Shown in pieces: positions 11,396 through 24,030 of a stretch of 64,000 nt of DNA. Positions within the stretch are counted from its first letter, which is position 1, and each line of letters starts with the position of its first letter. The notes below the pieces were generated by a model. It saw only the letters and a program-made list of their open reading frames with translations, searched no databases and was not told where the DNA came from. The stretch covers positions 259,026,572 through 259,090,571 of the forward strand of contig NC_079147.1 of NCBI RefSeq assembly GCF_945859685.1. Reading direction: 5' to 3'. A program made the translations under genes and the position numbers. Origin of the DNA: Eupeodes corollae (Eukaryota > Arthropoda > Insecta > Diptera > Syrphidae).

Positions 11396-13744
11396 ATGAC
11401 AAATAGATTGGAACAAATGCTATTTAAAATGGCCGAACGAATGAAGATGATAACAGAGCAATCTACGGTGGTTGATGTTCTTCAAACCATGTTAGAAGAT
11501 ATTATCACTCGATCGCAGAAAATGCCAGGAACATGCCTTACTCCATCACCCCTGGAGCACCATCGGCAAACTCTACGAATATTGGAGACCTGAAATTGCC
11601 AAATTCCGTAACCGACACAGCAGCGTATTAAAGTAAATCCGCGAGAGTTTGGTGGCAAAACACCATGGCGATCTTATCGCAAGAGTAAATTGCTGGACAG
11701 CAAAAGTTAAAGCGCTTTACGTTGCTGCTTATATGCGAGGGACTGCACTTGCGTACTTCGACACGCTTCCACCATACATTCGAGATGATTTTACATACCT
11801 ATAGATATTAATATTTAAGTCAAAAATTCGGCAACGAGTATGAACAGTCAACAGCCCATTCCGAATTGAGAGGTCGGGTTCTGAAACTTAAAGAATCTCT
11901 TAACGAGTTGGCCACCGATATTCAACGTTTCGTTTGCCTGGGCTTTCCGGAATGTCCTGAAAAAGCCAAAAATCGAATCGCCTTAGCACAGTTCATAGAT
12001 GGAAATTTCGATGTCTGCTCCTGATTCCTTGGAAAAGGCTTTATCTTCAGTCGTTACAATAGAAACCAGTCGGGCTGCCACCCTGTTAAACCTTAAAAGA
12101 ATTCGTGTCGCAGAGGATGTACTTTCCGAATCGGAAGATTATTCTCGTGAATATCAGTCGGGAAACGAAAATTGCACAACTTAGAGGAGCGAAAGTTGTC
12201 GCGATGAAAACAAGAAACTCACAAAGTCAAAAATCTATTAAAGAATTAAAACAATCAAATATTTTAGTGGTAGGAATCAAGGGGAAAATGAAATTCATTC
12301 ATCGGACTTGCTACGGATTTGTGCGAAGTGCCACGTAGCGAGCTTCACGAAAATCCTACAGTTCGTTTCAATTTTCGATGATTGCATCCTAGGTATGGAC
12401 TTTTTGCGTCAAAAATCTTGTGTAACAAATTTAAAAAATAACACACTACATGTTTGTGAAGAGACAATTCATTTGAATCAGGCAAACACTAAACTAATTC
12501 GCTTCTTATTCCAACGATGTCCGAATTGCAGCATTATCAGATTGTTGGATAAACCTGATGACTTCTGCACCAGATGAATACACTGTACTTCTAACACCAG
12601 CAAAGGCCATTAAAATGATTGATATTTCTAGTTCTCTGTGCCGTGTTGAACAAGGAACTATTGAGCTATGTGTCAGCAACATATCAGAAGAAGATATTTG
12701 AATCCCGAAGAATACCGCCAAATAGAACCAAATCCTGAAATGTTTAAAAGTAGAGTCTTTTTTAGTTTTTCGTAACCGTTATCTATTTTCAAATGAGGAT
12801 TTAACTAAATGCACTTCTAAAATTCAGCACCGCATTAAATCAGGTGAAACATGTCCTATAAAGCAAACACTCAGAAGATAACCACTTGGACGAGCGTCGA
12901 GCAGAAGCTGAACCCATTTTAGACCAGATGAATTCAAATAAAATTGTTCAGCCATCAAGCAGCCCATGGTTTTCCCCCGTGGTTTTTGTCCACAATAAAG
13001 ATGGCTCATGGAGTTTCTGCGTGGACTATCGCAAACTCAATAATGTGACCAAAAAGGACTCGTACCCTTCGCCTCTCATCGATTTAACTTTGGATGCCCT
13101 CAGAGGATCATCATGGTTTGCTACACTGGAAATTCAAACTGGCAAGTAGAGATGATAAGAGAAAACTGCGTTTTCAATTGTTTTTCTTTGAGGTCTCCCA
13201 TATACCGTTTGTCTAGTCTACCTATCATTGTCCATAGCAAATGGTTCACCGATCTTCTGGAAAACTATCGGTTAAGAAATGTTGCATCGGTAAGAAAGAA
13301 ATAAGTTTCTTAGGAAACATTGTTTCTGCTTCTGGAATTGCAGCAGACCCCGAAAGAGTTTCGGCTATTCAAAGCACCTAAGAATAAGAAAGAAATTCAG
13401 TCTTTCTTGGGAATATGTGCAAGAGCCTTTGACAGCTTTATCGGAGAAATGAAAACAATTCATTTGGTCTACCACCTGCAACAAAGCCTTTACAAATTTC
13501 AAGCAAAAGCTTACCACCTATTCTCGCTCAGTAAAATGAAACTGGACAATTCGTTTTCGACACAGAAGCTAGTCAAAATACATGTGGTTCTGTTCTGCCA
13601 CAACTTAAGGTTGGAATGGAAAGAGTAATTGAGTATTATAATTAAACTTTCAGTAGCCCAGAGAGAAATTATTGTGTCACTCGGAAAGAACTTTTAGCTA
13701 TTGTGAAAGCAGTTACTTATTTCCAACCATATTTACTAGAAAGA
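11396..13744 (+). pseudogene. Ty3/gypsy LTR retrotransposon gag-pol relic
   Basis: Gag-like sequence (KVNPREFGGKTPW near 11630, then a helical stretch around LRGRVLKLKESLNELATDIQ at 11860-11925) is followed by a protease-like piece, ILGMDFL, at about 12387. The best-preserved part is 12886-13149. It reads SSSPWFSPVVFV, then FCVDYRKLNNVTKKDSYP, the N-terminal RT fingers of Ty3/gypsy elements. SASGIAADPERV at about 13325 and KKEIQSFLGIC follow, and the RNase H motif TRKELLAIV lies near 13678. The RT catalytic YxDD region is missing between 13150 and 13300. Frames shift several times, and no integrase, envelope or LTR pair is visible. The relic stops abruptly at about 13744, where a different retrotransposon starts. 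Confidence 0.85.
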
Positions 13745-14745
13745 TTGAAATTATCTATACTGATTTTGCAAAGGCTTTTGATAAAGTCAATCATACTATT
13801 TTGATTGAAAAACTGAAATGGTTGGAGTCCTATCTAAGGGATAGTGTACAATTCGTTTGTATTGATCAAGTGCTCTCTAGTCCAATTATTGTTACCTCGG
13901 GTGTCCCGCAAGGAAGCCATCTTGGTCCCCTTCTTTTTTTAATATTTACCAACGACCTGGCTGATATCTACTTAAATTCTAGCACACTATTATTTGCAGA
14001 TGATTTAAAGATTTTCAGATGCATACATTATTTAAATGATTGTATTCTTTTGCAAAATGATCTATAAAGTTAAGAGAATGGTGTACAACTAACCACTTAT
14101 TCTTGAACGTTAATAAATGTCATTTTTTTTCCTTTTATCGCAATTTGTCAAACATTTCTTTTGATAACAAAGTTAATAACTTTGTTCTTGAAAGAGTTTT
14201 GGAGAAAAAGGTTGGAAAAAAGGAAAAATTGTTTAATTCAAAACTAAAATTTAGCAAGCATAAAGAAGATGTAAACTTCTTTTAACTCAGTCACTTGAAA
14301 ATAGAAGGAAAATGTTTATAATAATGTTTATAGGTGACATTTTGTTGCATTATATCAAATGCCCTTTCATTTTATCGTTGATAGATTTGTATCCTCCATC
14401 GAGTTAAATAAGAGAACGTTTCTTATTGCAAGAAAAAGAACATAGGGTAAGCTATGCTCGTAATGAACCTTTAAACTCGCTGTGTTAGAGAAACTAATCT
14501 GGTTTCAAATCATATTGAATTTGAATTTTTATATAAACAGATACGCTTTAAAAGTTAATATGCTTTTGTTCTTTTCGAATGAATTAATCAAACCATTTGA
14601 ATATACTCGTAATTGTTATTTTAAACACTGCGCATACTTTTTTTTATTTTTATTATAAGTGATTATTTATTTCTCAACCTTTTGTAATACTACATGTTAA
14701 GATCTCTAATTGATGTGAATAAATAAATAAATATAGTTACTATAC
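13745..14745 (+). pseudogene. Jockey/CR1-type RT fragment with AAAT tail
   Basis: The frame 13672-14067 enters non-LTR RT sequence at about 13745. YTDFAKAFDKVNH is RT motif A with its catalytic D. SGVPQGSHLGPLLFLIF follows near 13900, then FADDLKIF, an intact catalytic box, near 13995. Further RT and thumb homology (WCTTNHLFLNVNKC) continues in another frame to about 14290. A decayed C-terminus follows, and the unit ends in AATAAATAAATAAATA at 14720-14736, the simple-repeat tail of this element type. The 5' half, including the endonuclease, is absent. It is joined to the gypsy relic without a resumption of gypsy sequence on the right. Confidence 0.8.
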
Positions 14746-17041
14746 GTAAAAAAGTGAAAAACTTGGTTGGCCCCGAATATTTCACGAATAAATTCGGAAA
14801 ATATCAGATTTAAAGTTCAACGTTCCACAATGAGCTAAAAATGAAACATTTAAGGCTTGAAACTATAAAAATATCTGCATTCACACATATTTTTATTTTT
14901 TTATTTTATTTTTTATTAAATTTGTAACTTAATATAACTCAACAGAGATTAAATCCTCTATGAAAGTAATAAGACAAAAAACAAACATTTTCATTTATGG
15001 TTTATTGATATGGAACAAATTTTTGAAATCATGCATAACATTCCTTTCAAAACTTTGTGACATTAATTCGTATCAATAGCAAAAAAGACAAAAACCATCA
15101 GCCTCCTGCATTAACCCCCAAGCTAAAAACCTGAACAAAAAGAAACAAACTCCGTGGTGTCAAAGATTTTATTAAAATTTTGCCTTGATGATTCTAAACT
15201 GATGTCAACTTCAGAAACAAGACGTTTGAAAATAATTTCATCATATGTCACCCTTAAACCTGATATAGCTTGCATCAAACCATATACTCCTACTTTCCCT
15301 ATATACGCCCTACTGTTACTGTACTTTGCTGCCACATCTTGCAAAAAGCTTTCACAAGCAATATGTAGAGTTAATTTTTCCTTAGAGTTTTTCCAAAGAC
15401 TTCCTTGAATATCAATTTTCTTCAAGGCACATCACCCAGCCAAAAAAAAACTCCTATATAACACCCGTGGAGATGCAAAAAAAAAGTAGAATATAACAGC
15501 AACAGCTGTTTCGGTTTCCGAGTTTCGGTGTATCGAAGTTCGCTGGCATTCAGTAGTACCATATAATGGAGAAAGGACGAGGAAGGAGTCATCCTCCATC
15601 CATATAACCAGCTATTATCCCCGGCAATTCCCAAAAGCATCGTTAGCGTACGGGAAGTCTGTCTTAACTAGGGGCTGTGTTTTTCAAAGTATAGACAACA
15701 ACAGCAGTAGCAACAGCAGCAGAAGCAGAAGCGGCAGGGGAAAAAAAGTCTATGACACGATAAACGCTCTGGCACAAAAACTTTTCTCTCTTCCGAAGGT
15801 ATTAGCAAATTTTTGAGAAGGTTTTTGCCATCGCAAAAAAGTTTTTGGTTTCAAATTTTGTTTTTTTTTGTCATTGCTTCGCATTGATAAGCATTGTTAA
15901 AGTTTCCAAAACGAGAGGTTTCCATTCAAGAAAAGATGCCCCCATCACCCATAACCATCATTATCGCGCAAGGATCAGGGTAATGGGTATAGGCATAGGA
16001 ATTTTATATACGAAGAAGATGACTATGACGATGACGAAGACGACATCAGATCTGTCACTCTCGCTTGATTGGATCACTTGTTCTTTTCAAGTGGTGTACC
16101 TACTTATATACATAATTCCATGAGTTTGGTTTTTTGCCAGCTTCGAAAGTTGTTCCTTGACATAAAGTCGTCTTCGTTGGCCCTGATGTCGGCTTCTTGT
16201 TCCTCATTGTAGAGATATAGGTTAGGTTTTATAAATGCTCAAACTCTGCATCGTTAAATATCGAAAATTATTATTGAATGAGAAGACAAATTGGCCACCC
16301 ATTCATGTTGAGGAAGATTGTTTCTAAACTATAAAGGGCGCAGCGTTTCCAGCTTTCAGTGTCTGCCTCCTTATATCTTATGTCCACTTTGTGTGTTAAA
16401 AGTTTCTTTGCCATCATCATCAGTCCACCCTATGGAAAAGTAGAAGTTGAGCCTAATAATGGCTGATTATGCGGCACAAAGCAGTAGAAATGGCAGAGGG
16501 AATAGACGGAAGGAAGTTCGATGCTGATGTCAGAAGCTCTATAGATTGTTACTATGAAGCAAGTTGGTTAAACTGAAAAGTTTTTCTTTGGGCTATTATG
16601 ATTGTTTTTTTTTTTTAATGTGAAGAACGAACAAATTGGTATCTTGGGAACTGATGATGTTGCTTCTTCATTTTTTTCTTAAAATGTAATTAAGTTGGCA
16701 TAAGCGGCGATAAATTGAAATGTTTTTGTGATTCATAACGTTTAGAGCTGTTATGATTCGGTCCCAGTAACTGGTATGCAAACAGTCAGTTCATGGAAAG
16801 CAAAACTAATTTTGCTGACTTAGTTGTTAATTTTTTTTTAAACTTGGAATTTATGTGTTAATAATAATTTTAAAAATACAACTTAAAATTTTTTTATAAA
16901 AATTAGGAAAAACAATTTAAGTATTTTAAACCTTAACAGTCCGTTTTTCATCGTTTTGGCACAGTCGGAGTCTAATTGCGGGAACTATAGCAGTAGTCAA
17001 CTAAAAGCAAATATTTTTTTCTTCGTTAAATGTATTTGTTT
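14746..17041. other. AT-rich DNA plus unique block at 15.4-16.6 kb
   Basis: No gene recognised. Open frames on both strands at 15123-15640 overlap each other and match nothing I know. CAG/GCA-type repeats lie at 15698-15740 and GAY repeats at 16012-16045. The block 15400-16600 is less AT-rich and shows no match to the mobile elements here. Confidence 0.45.
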
Positions 17042-18247
17042 GGTGCAGGGAAATAAGTCCCCAGGATATACATAAGTCCACTAAGTTCTCACCTAATGGG
17101 ATCGATAAACACTTTAATAAAGTGACTTTTGTTCCACGCATGGTTTGAAATTTGTTACAAAAAACTGTGGGTTTTAGTTACCTTTAAGTGTGAAATAAAT
17201 TCTCATATCTCTATCGAGATATCAAAATTGTGCGAATTTCGAACTAAAGGTAAAACATTTTACAGATGAAACAACACAACAAAAAAGAATAATTCTTTCA
17301 ATTTCAAATAATACACAATATGGTATTTTCGTTAGTTAAAATATTGCGAGTTTCTTCGATCTTCTCATTTTAAATGCCATATCATTTTTTTTGTTTAAAT
17401 TTTTTTAATAATTTGCTCAAGGTATTCAAATAGACTTATCCTACGGATTTCAAGTTTTGTATTTAGATTGGATATTATTACATTTCTCCGTGCAAAAAAA
17501 TTATTTTGCAGGTTCGAACATGAGTAATGTTTCGCCGTCCATTGCTGGAATTAAATCCCGTGACGAATTTTAATAAAATTATCGCTTTTTTCCCAAGCGT
17601 ACGTTTATGATTTTTGTACTTAATTTTACCTGCAACATTCAGGTAAGGGGGTATTCTGGCCTAGAAATAAAAAAAAATAGATTTTTTGTTCATATTTTTA
17701 TAGTTTAACTATTTAAAATTGTAAAATTGTTGCTTGCTTTTTTCTTCAGCACTTCAAAAATTACCTAAAATTCATGTCTCTAGACCTGAATACCCCCTTA
17801 ACACAGGCAACGCCAATCATTTTTTGAAAATGTAGCTAAAGTTTTTCGGTTTTCATAGTCCTTAAACAATTAGAAATTTTTGAAGCCTTTCTTCTTAAAA
17901 AAATATAATTATTTTTAAAAAAATGAGAACTCTTAGAAAAGGTTTTCTACTCCATTCAATTTATTTCGAATCTCAGTTTCAGAAAATTGATTCAAAAGGC
18001 GGGATTTTTATTTAATTATTTTGTAAGACTCGAAAACTAAATTTCGAAATAAATTGATTAAATAATTTCGAGGTTTGAGATATTAGTTTACATCTTCCTT
18101 TAAGTGTAGTTGCTGGAAATACTTTCGAGTGTGTACTTATTTTTCTTGAGAACAAAGACCACCATAGTAAAGTGGATTTCGTTCCCGTTAAGTGAGAACT
18201 TAGTCTATCAGTTGACTTAGTGCCTGGGGACTTAATTCCCTGCACTG
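17042..18247. mobile_element. Non-autonomous element with long inverted ends, hAT-like
   Basis: The left end reads GTGCAGGGAAATAAGTCCCC, then TAAGTTCTCACCTAATGGGA. The right end, read inward on the other strand from 18247, gives CAGTGCAGGGAATTAAGTCC, then TAAGTTCTCACTTAACGGGA. Good similarity extends for roughly 110 bases. The flanks carry ATTTGTTT (17034-17041) and ATTTGTTC (18248-18255), which fits an 8-bp target duplication with one mismatch. An 8-bp duplication and CAGTG-type ends are hAT features. No transposase is encoded. A separate MITE sits inside at 17646-17798. The superfamily call is inference from ends only. Confidence 0.65.
17646..17798. mobile_element. 153-bp MITE nested in the hAT-like element
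   Basis: AGGGGGTATTCTGGCCTAGA (from 17646) is the inverse of GACCTGAATACCCCCT at the other end (to 17798), with TCTAGA-like sequence inside both ends. The dinucleotide TA flanks both sides (17644-17645, 17799-17800). Short length, inverted ends and TA target sites indicate a mariner-mobilised MITE. It has no coding capacity. Confidence 0.75.
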
Positions 18248-18299
18248 ATTTGTTCTATGTGGACTGTGGACTTTCCAAACCTCGAAAATTTAGGCAAAT

Positions 18300-18600
18300 T
18301 TATTTAATTAGGTGGTGCAAAAGTCCGTAGAGAACTAGGGTCTTGTGACTTACAGCTCTCAACTATTCCTGTGTGTGAGCACTGTTGTGAGGGATAGAGG
18401 GCAAATACAGTTTTAAGCCGAATCTGAACAGCTAATTTGAGAAAACGCTTTTCATGACAAGAATTACACTTGGACGATTTGCGAATTCCTCGCTGAGGCA
18501 GTACCTGTGAAAATAGCTTTAGATAGTACAGTCAAGGATTAAACCCAATACCTCTGGCATGACAGTCTAACGCAATAACCGTCATGTCATGGGGTACTAC
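18300..18600 (-). mobile_element. tRNA-derived SINE, copy A
   Basis: Read on the minus strand, this copy starts GTAGTACCCCATGACATGAC and carries a decayed tRNA-like head, with box B GGGTTTAATCC near 18540. It runs through a ~220-bp body and ends GCACCACCTAATTAAATAA. It shares head, body and 3' end with the copy at 62944-63232. The insertion is bracketed by AATTTAGGCAAAT (18287-18299) and AATTTAGGCAGAT (18601-18613), a 13-bp target duplication with one mismatch. This fixes both ends and shows LINE-type integration. Confidence 0.85.
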
Positions 18601-18626
18601 AATTTAGGCAGATAATTAAAAATAAG

Positions 18627-19459
18627 AAAAAAAGCCGGGATGCGACCTGCACTGATAACTTCTCATACCGTCTGCCGATTTGTCTTGCTTAAAAGTTTGT
18701 AGGTATTCGTGTTGGGTTAAAAAAGTTGTCAATTGAATTATTCTTACAAATTTTAAAATAACCAACAATATTTTTCATATAAGAAAATAGTAAAGTTTAA
18801 AAATCTAGTTTTGTTAAATAGATTTTTTGTCGAAAACAAATGTTTACCAATTTTTGTAGCATTTCTTAAATTTTTACAAATTGGATGAATGAAATTAATT
18901 TGAGAGATATTAAGAACCGAACATCAATTTTTACCAAATTTGCGTACTTTATTTAATGATTATTTTAGTATTTTATGAAAAAATAGACTGTTGCATTTTT
19001 ATAAAAAACCTACTGAATATCGAAAACAATATTTTCTGTGAAATAAAAAAAAATTGAAGACAATGTTTTATAATTTTTGAAAAGCTATTTGAGTCGAAAT
19101 TACATTCTTACAAAGTTTTAGTATTGTTTTTTTCTGTTAGGTTTTTATTTTTTGTAAGTAAACTGTCAATTCGATCATTCCCAAAAGTTTAAAGAAAGTT
19201 TTTTAAAAAATAAATGTTTGAAAAGATATTTGAGTCGAAGAATAATTTTTACCAACTTTTATTAATTTTCTTGTTTAGGTTCCCATTTTTTGTAAAAAAA
19301 ACTGACAATTCGATTTTTCCCAAAATGTTACCGAATGCAGAAAACAATATTTCTCATAAGATAAAATACGTTTCAAGCCATAACATCAAATTTTTGAAAA
19401 CATATTTGAGTCAAAATTCAATTTTTAACATCTTCGAGTAATGTTTTTTTCAGGTTTTT
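18627..19459 (+). mobile_element. HINE-like repeat, copy B (3' end lost)
   Basis: It begins with an A run and GCCGGGATGCGACC, a slightly diverged left end, with TAACTTCTCAT and CGATTTGTCTTGC following. The interior contains the GAGTCGAA-type tandem units. It stops at 19459, where the RTE tail begins, and no hairpin end is found beyond the RTE, so the right part was lost. It starts only 14 bp after the target duplication of SINE copy A. Confidence 0.7.
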
Positions 19460-21180
19460 ACTTACTTACTTAAGATAATGTTACAGTCCGGGGCGAAATT
19501 GGCATTAACCAACATGTGTCTCCAGCCAGCTCGGTCCCTAGCTAGCTGTCTCCAGTTTCGCACGCCAAGTTGGTTAAGGTCTTTTCCCACCTGGGTGTGC
19601 CACCTGAGTCGCTGTCTTCCTCTACGGCGCTGCCGTCCTTCGGTATTGGATTCGAAGACCTTCCGGCCTGGAGCGTTGATGTCCATCCGCTCTACATGAC
19701 CTAGCCATCTAAGCTGTTGGACTTTAATTCTGCTAACTAGGTCAGTGTCGCTGTACAGCCCGTACGTCGTTATATCTTTTCCTCCATTCTCCATCTATGC
19801 ATACGGGACCAAAAATCACCCGAAGAATTTTTCTCTCGAAGCATCCTAAGACGCTCTCATCTTTCTTTGACAGGGTCCAGGCCTCGGCGCCATAAATGAG
19901 AACCGGGATGATGAGTGTCTTATAGATGGTGATTTTACATGCTCGAGAGAGGACTTTACTTCTCAATTGCCTTCTAAGTCCAAAGAAGCAGCGATTTGCA
20001 AGAGTTATTCTTCGTTTGATTTCAGCGCTGGTGTTGTTGTCTGTGTTAATTGCGGTGCCTATAGGTAGACAAAGTCCTTAACTACCTCAAATTTATAGCT
20101 GACCATGGTGACGTTTTGTCCAACACGTCGTTGTTCAATGTCCTTTTTTGATGACAGCATATACTTAGTCTTATAATCATTGACCACTAAACCTATTTTC
20201 TTCGCTTCCGTCGCAATGTTCAAAAACGCTCCACTGACATCACGCTTTGATCTTCCAATTATGTTAATATCATCATTAATTGGATTGACCTTTGGAAGCC
20301 TCTAGTGTTGAAGGTTGAGTTTTGCACAATTCTTTCTAGAACGATGTTGAAGAAGTCGCATGACAGTGCATCGCCTTGTCTGAAACCTTTTTTGACATCA
20401 AATGCATCGGTAAGATCTTTTCCGACCTTGATAGAGCAGCGTGCATTCTCCATCGTCATTCTGCACAAACGGATAAGTTTGACAGGGATGCCAAAACTAG
20501 ACATTGCTCGGTAGAGCTCTTCCCTATAGATGCTGTCATACGCGGCTTTAAAATCGATAAAGAGATGGTGGGTATCGATTTGAAGCTCCTGGGTTTTTTC
20601 CAAGATCTGCCGTAGTGTGAATATTTGGTCGATAGTGGACTTTCCTGGTCTGAAGCCACACTGATAAGGACCAATCAGGTTGTTGACGAATGGCTTCAGA
20701 CGTTCACATAATACGGCAGAGAGGATCTTATACGTAATGTTAAGGAGACTGATGTCTCTGTAGTTGGCGCAGTTTAGAGGGTCTCCTTTCTTATGTTTTG
20801 GGCACATTATGCTGAGATTCCACTCATCGGGCATGCTTTCTTCCGACCATATTTTGCACATGAGTTGGTGTATGCTCCGTACCAAGTCATCGCCTGCTGC
20901 TTTGAATAGTTCGGCAGCGATGCCGTCAGCTCCAGCAGCTTTGTTTGATTTAAGTTTAGATATAGCTATCTTCACTTCGGTAGGTCGGGTAGGCCGAATT
21001 GTTGATCTGCGTCGCTGAGGTTGAGTGGTTCTATCTCCCTTAGAGCGGAATTCGGTTCGTTATCGCCGTTATATAATTTGGAGAAGTGATCTTTCCATAT
21101 TCTCAGCATCGACTGCGGTTCTACTACGATGTTCCCCTGATCGTCTTTACAGGCTTCGGTTCGTGGTTACCAGCAACCTT
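19460..21180 (-). pseudogene. RTE-clade retrotransposon, copy 1 (RT and C-terminus)
   Basis: This is the longest element coding region in the window. On the minus strand it starts near 21180 with CKDDQGNIV-type pre-RT sequence and shifts frame. It then runs open for 238 codons (20259-20975): SNKAAGADGIAAELFK, MPDEWN, LLNITYKI, QCGFRPGKSTIDQIF, FIDFKAAYDSI (motif A) and GFRQGDALSCDFFN. The catalytic box reads INDDINIIGRS instead of YADD. Frameshifts follow, then IYGAEAWTLSKKD and QLRWLGHVERM (about 19690-19730), typical of RTE C-termini. It ends in a TAAG repeat tail at 19460-19475. The endonuclease is missing, so the copy is 5' truncated. It landed in HINE-like copy B. Confidence 0.88.
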
Positions 21181-24030
21181 GGGAGTTTTTTTTTTTTTGG
21201 TTTTGGAAGTTAATGTTGTTGAAATTTGGCTAAATTTTTTATAAACAATAACGTTATGCTTTATCTTAGCTGCATCCAATATCCCAAAACAGTTTTTATC
21301 GTATTTTTAACGAGTAATCCAATTTACGATTTTTCCAAAAAATATATAAACCTAATATAACGACATTATGTAGGTGTAACGTCTCATCTCTGATTCTGAT
21401 TGTATTAACTTGTGAGGTTTGAGTCCATAGGATAATTTTTGTATTATTTTTAAAGAACATTTCATTGAAATGTGACATTTAGAAAATCCACATCAGTTCA
21501 ACTACAAAATCCAACCAAAGTATTCACTTTCAACAATTTAACCTTCGAGAACCGAGTCAAATGGTATCAAGTACCTATGTACGTATATAGTTATCTTCCA
21601 AATCGCACTTAATGAATATTTGCTGCATCATCTTCAATTAACCGTCCTTATTGTAAGGAACCTTTTATTCTTCCTCCCTGTTATTGTTACTCATTTACCC
21701 CATCATCTCCATTGCCATTTCCAGCACTTCAAAGATGAACAAACACTTTCGGCACATCAAACCGTACATTTCAATTTGGCTTTAATACAAAGAAAAAGAA
21801 GAAGAAGAGGCTCTTCCACACTCAAGTCAGACTAATGGACTCGGATCATAGGAAATAATCCTGATCCTGATGTTGTCCAGTCATCGTGATGTCATTTGGA
21901 GTTTCAACTACATTATATCCTCGAATAATTACCGATATCGTTGTGGCTTCTTAACATTCTCAACTCACCGGTTAATTCCCACGAGCAATTGGTCTCCGTT
22001 GTTATCTCCCCAATGCAACTTTCTAACACCGCACCACCATCGACGAAGGATGAAACGTCGACGAGACGCATCCTTTTAGGTTCATATTAGCTGATGCGAT
22101 ATCTTAGTCCGCAATATTATTTTTGACATTTCAACAAGAAAATAGAGAATCATTCTCAGAATAAGGGTGGGCGTTTTGGGGATGAAATTCAACACTGCAC
22201 TATGATTGTACTCGTACCTTCCTACACACTTCCAGCCTCCATTGTGATCCATTTCAAGAACAAGAAGGATACCCATCTCGAAGTTGTTGCTATTGCCATA
22301 GAGTGAAGTTGCACACACAAGGAGCATTATCATCGCCCACCCTCACCTTCTTCCAACAACCATCACCGAGACAAAGTTACGATTTGTGTGGCTTTGGCTT
22401 GTTGGTCTCTATGAAAGCATCATATCCTGGCTGTAACGAAGGACATGATGAGTGGTGGAATGGGCCTAACGGTAATATAAGATTATGACTTAATGATTAT
22501 TGATGCCCACGCAAACCACACCAACATCATTTCACCATCAACAGCACGAGATGGCATGGCGGGCGCACAGCTTGAAGGAGCATCTTTATATACGACGATG
22601 ACGATTACGTTGAATGGTGAGTTATGAATATAAGAGGGGAGCGAGCCATCTCTCTAGCCATCCAGCCACCCAGTCAGCCGATGATGGGGTTTATTTTGTA
22701 ATTGCATTTGAAGCTTTCTGTAAAAATGTATACCTCTACTTTTACCCTTATATCCTTTTGGCCTTATCGCCTCTCGTCTATTGAGCCTCTCGCTCCACAA
22801 TGACAATGATTACGAAAGATTTTATTTCGAATCATGTAATGAGAGTAACGTTGTTAAATTCAGTTTTATGACTTTGAGTTCAAGACAGTGGAGTGGGGGT
22901 GAGCGTGAGTGTGCTGCCACCGCCGCCATCACCAATGATATCCTTGAGGCGAAAAATAAATTTACTATCTCTATAAATACATACATAACCTTAGTGTACA
23001 GAGCGGGAGAAGTTGCCGGGGGGAGGAGTGAGTTGTGGGTTGGAGGTTGGGGTTTGCCAAAGGCAGGATTTGTTTGTCGTAGATTTGTATACAGGCATAG
23101 GTCTATGGAAGATAACAAATTTTTGGAAATATCGTTACAGTTGTTTCATTGCTAGGAAAATCCCTTAATTAGAACAGCCGAGGGATTAAGTGCAAAGCTC
23201 AAGTCAACTTTTTTTCTGTTTTTGTTGTTGCTGTTGTTGTTGTTTTTGCTGTCATCTATATGTATGAGTGTGTTTTTCTTTGCTGTGCTCAAGGATAATT
23301 AATGCTGAACTGAAATATCGTAAATGCTTAACATTTGTATTGTCTTTTAGATTTTCTTCTATTTTATTATTTTTGTTTTATCTGTGAGGGTTGCAGTAGG
23401 ACAACGAGTATGTGGGAATTATGCCAAGGAATTAAACTCTGGCAAATTGCCTTCTCATAAAGAGTTTTTCGTTGGTTGAGTTTTGTTAGATAAGCTTAAT
23501 CCCTATACCTAGTTAGTTAGAACCTACGTACTGTGTCGTATATATGCATACCAATGTTTTTCTAAGAAATTCATACACACATTGAAAAAAAAAAACCGTA
23601 ATCCTTGCATGAGGGAGGATGATATATTTTCCAAGAAATTTTTAAAGAGCCTATTTATTTTTTTCTGAGAATATTTCTTCACCTATTTACAACCCAATCG
23701 CCCAGAAAAATACATAAATAATCACAAATATTCAATGTTAGCTGAAAAGAAAACAAGTAAATGCACTGGGGACAGTGGACAGTATACATGAATTTATAAA
23801 AAAAATGCCTTTATTCTTTTATCTGTCAATAAATCTTTTTTTAGTAAGAAAAAGGCTGGGTTATTGTTTTTGTACTAAGCTCAGCCTTCGTTTAAATTAT
23901 ACATTCAATGACGTCACGTTATATGAATTTATATTTTTGTTAAATTTATTGGATACAATTTTAGTTGAACTTTTACAAAGAAATTAGCATGTTAAAAGTT
24001 TTCGAATAAAGGCAGCTTGATTTTAAAATT
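21181..24030. other. Unique block (21.5-23.3 kb) and AT-rich DNA
   Basis: No gene recognised. Frames at 22781-23155 (plus) and 22822-23118 (minus) overlap each other and have no known domain. The block 21500-23300 is comparatively rich in G and C and in ATC/GAT repeats. TTGTTGTTGCTGTTG repeats lie near 23221-23252. From 23300 the DNA becomes AT-rich. Confidence 0.45.

Noticed and set aside
15123..15425. 100-codon minus frame and 84-codon plus frame at the same place
   Set aside because: Complementary frames over the same sequence; no motif I can name. Not enough to call a gene.
22781..23155. 124-codon plus-strand frame
   Set aside because: A 98-codon frame lies on the opposite strand over the same bases, composition is not protein-like and no motif is recognised.
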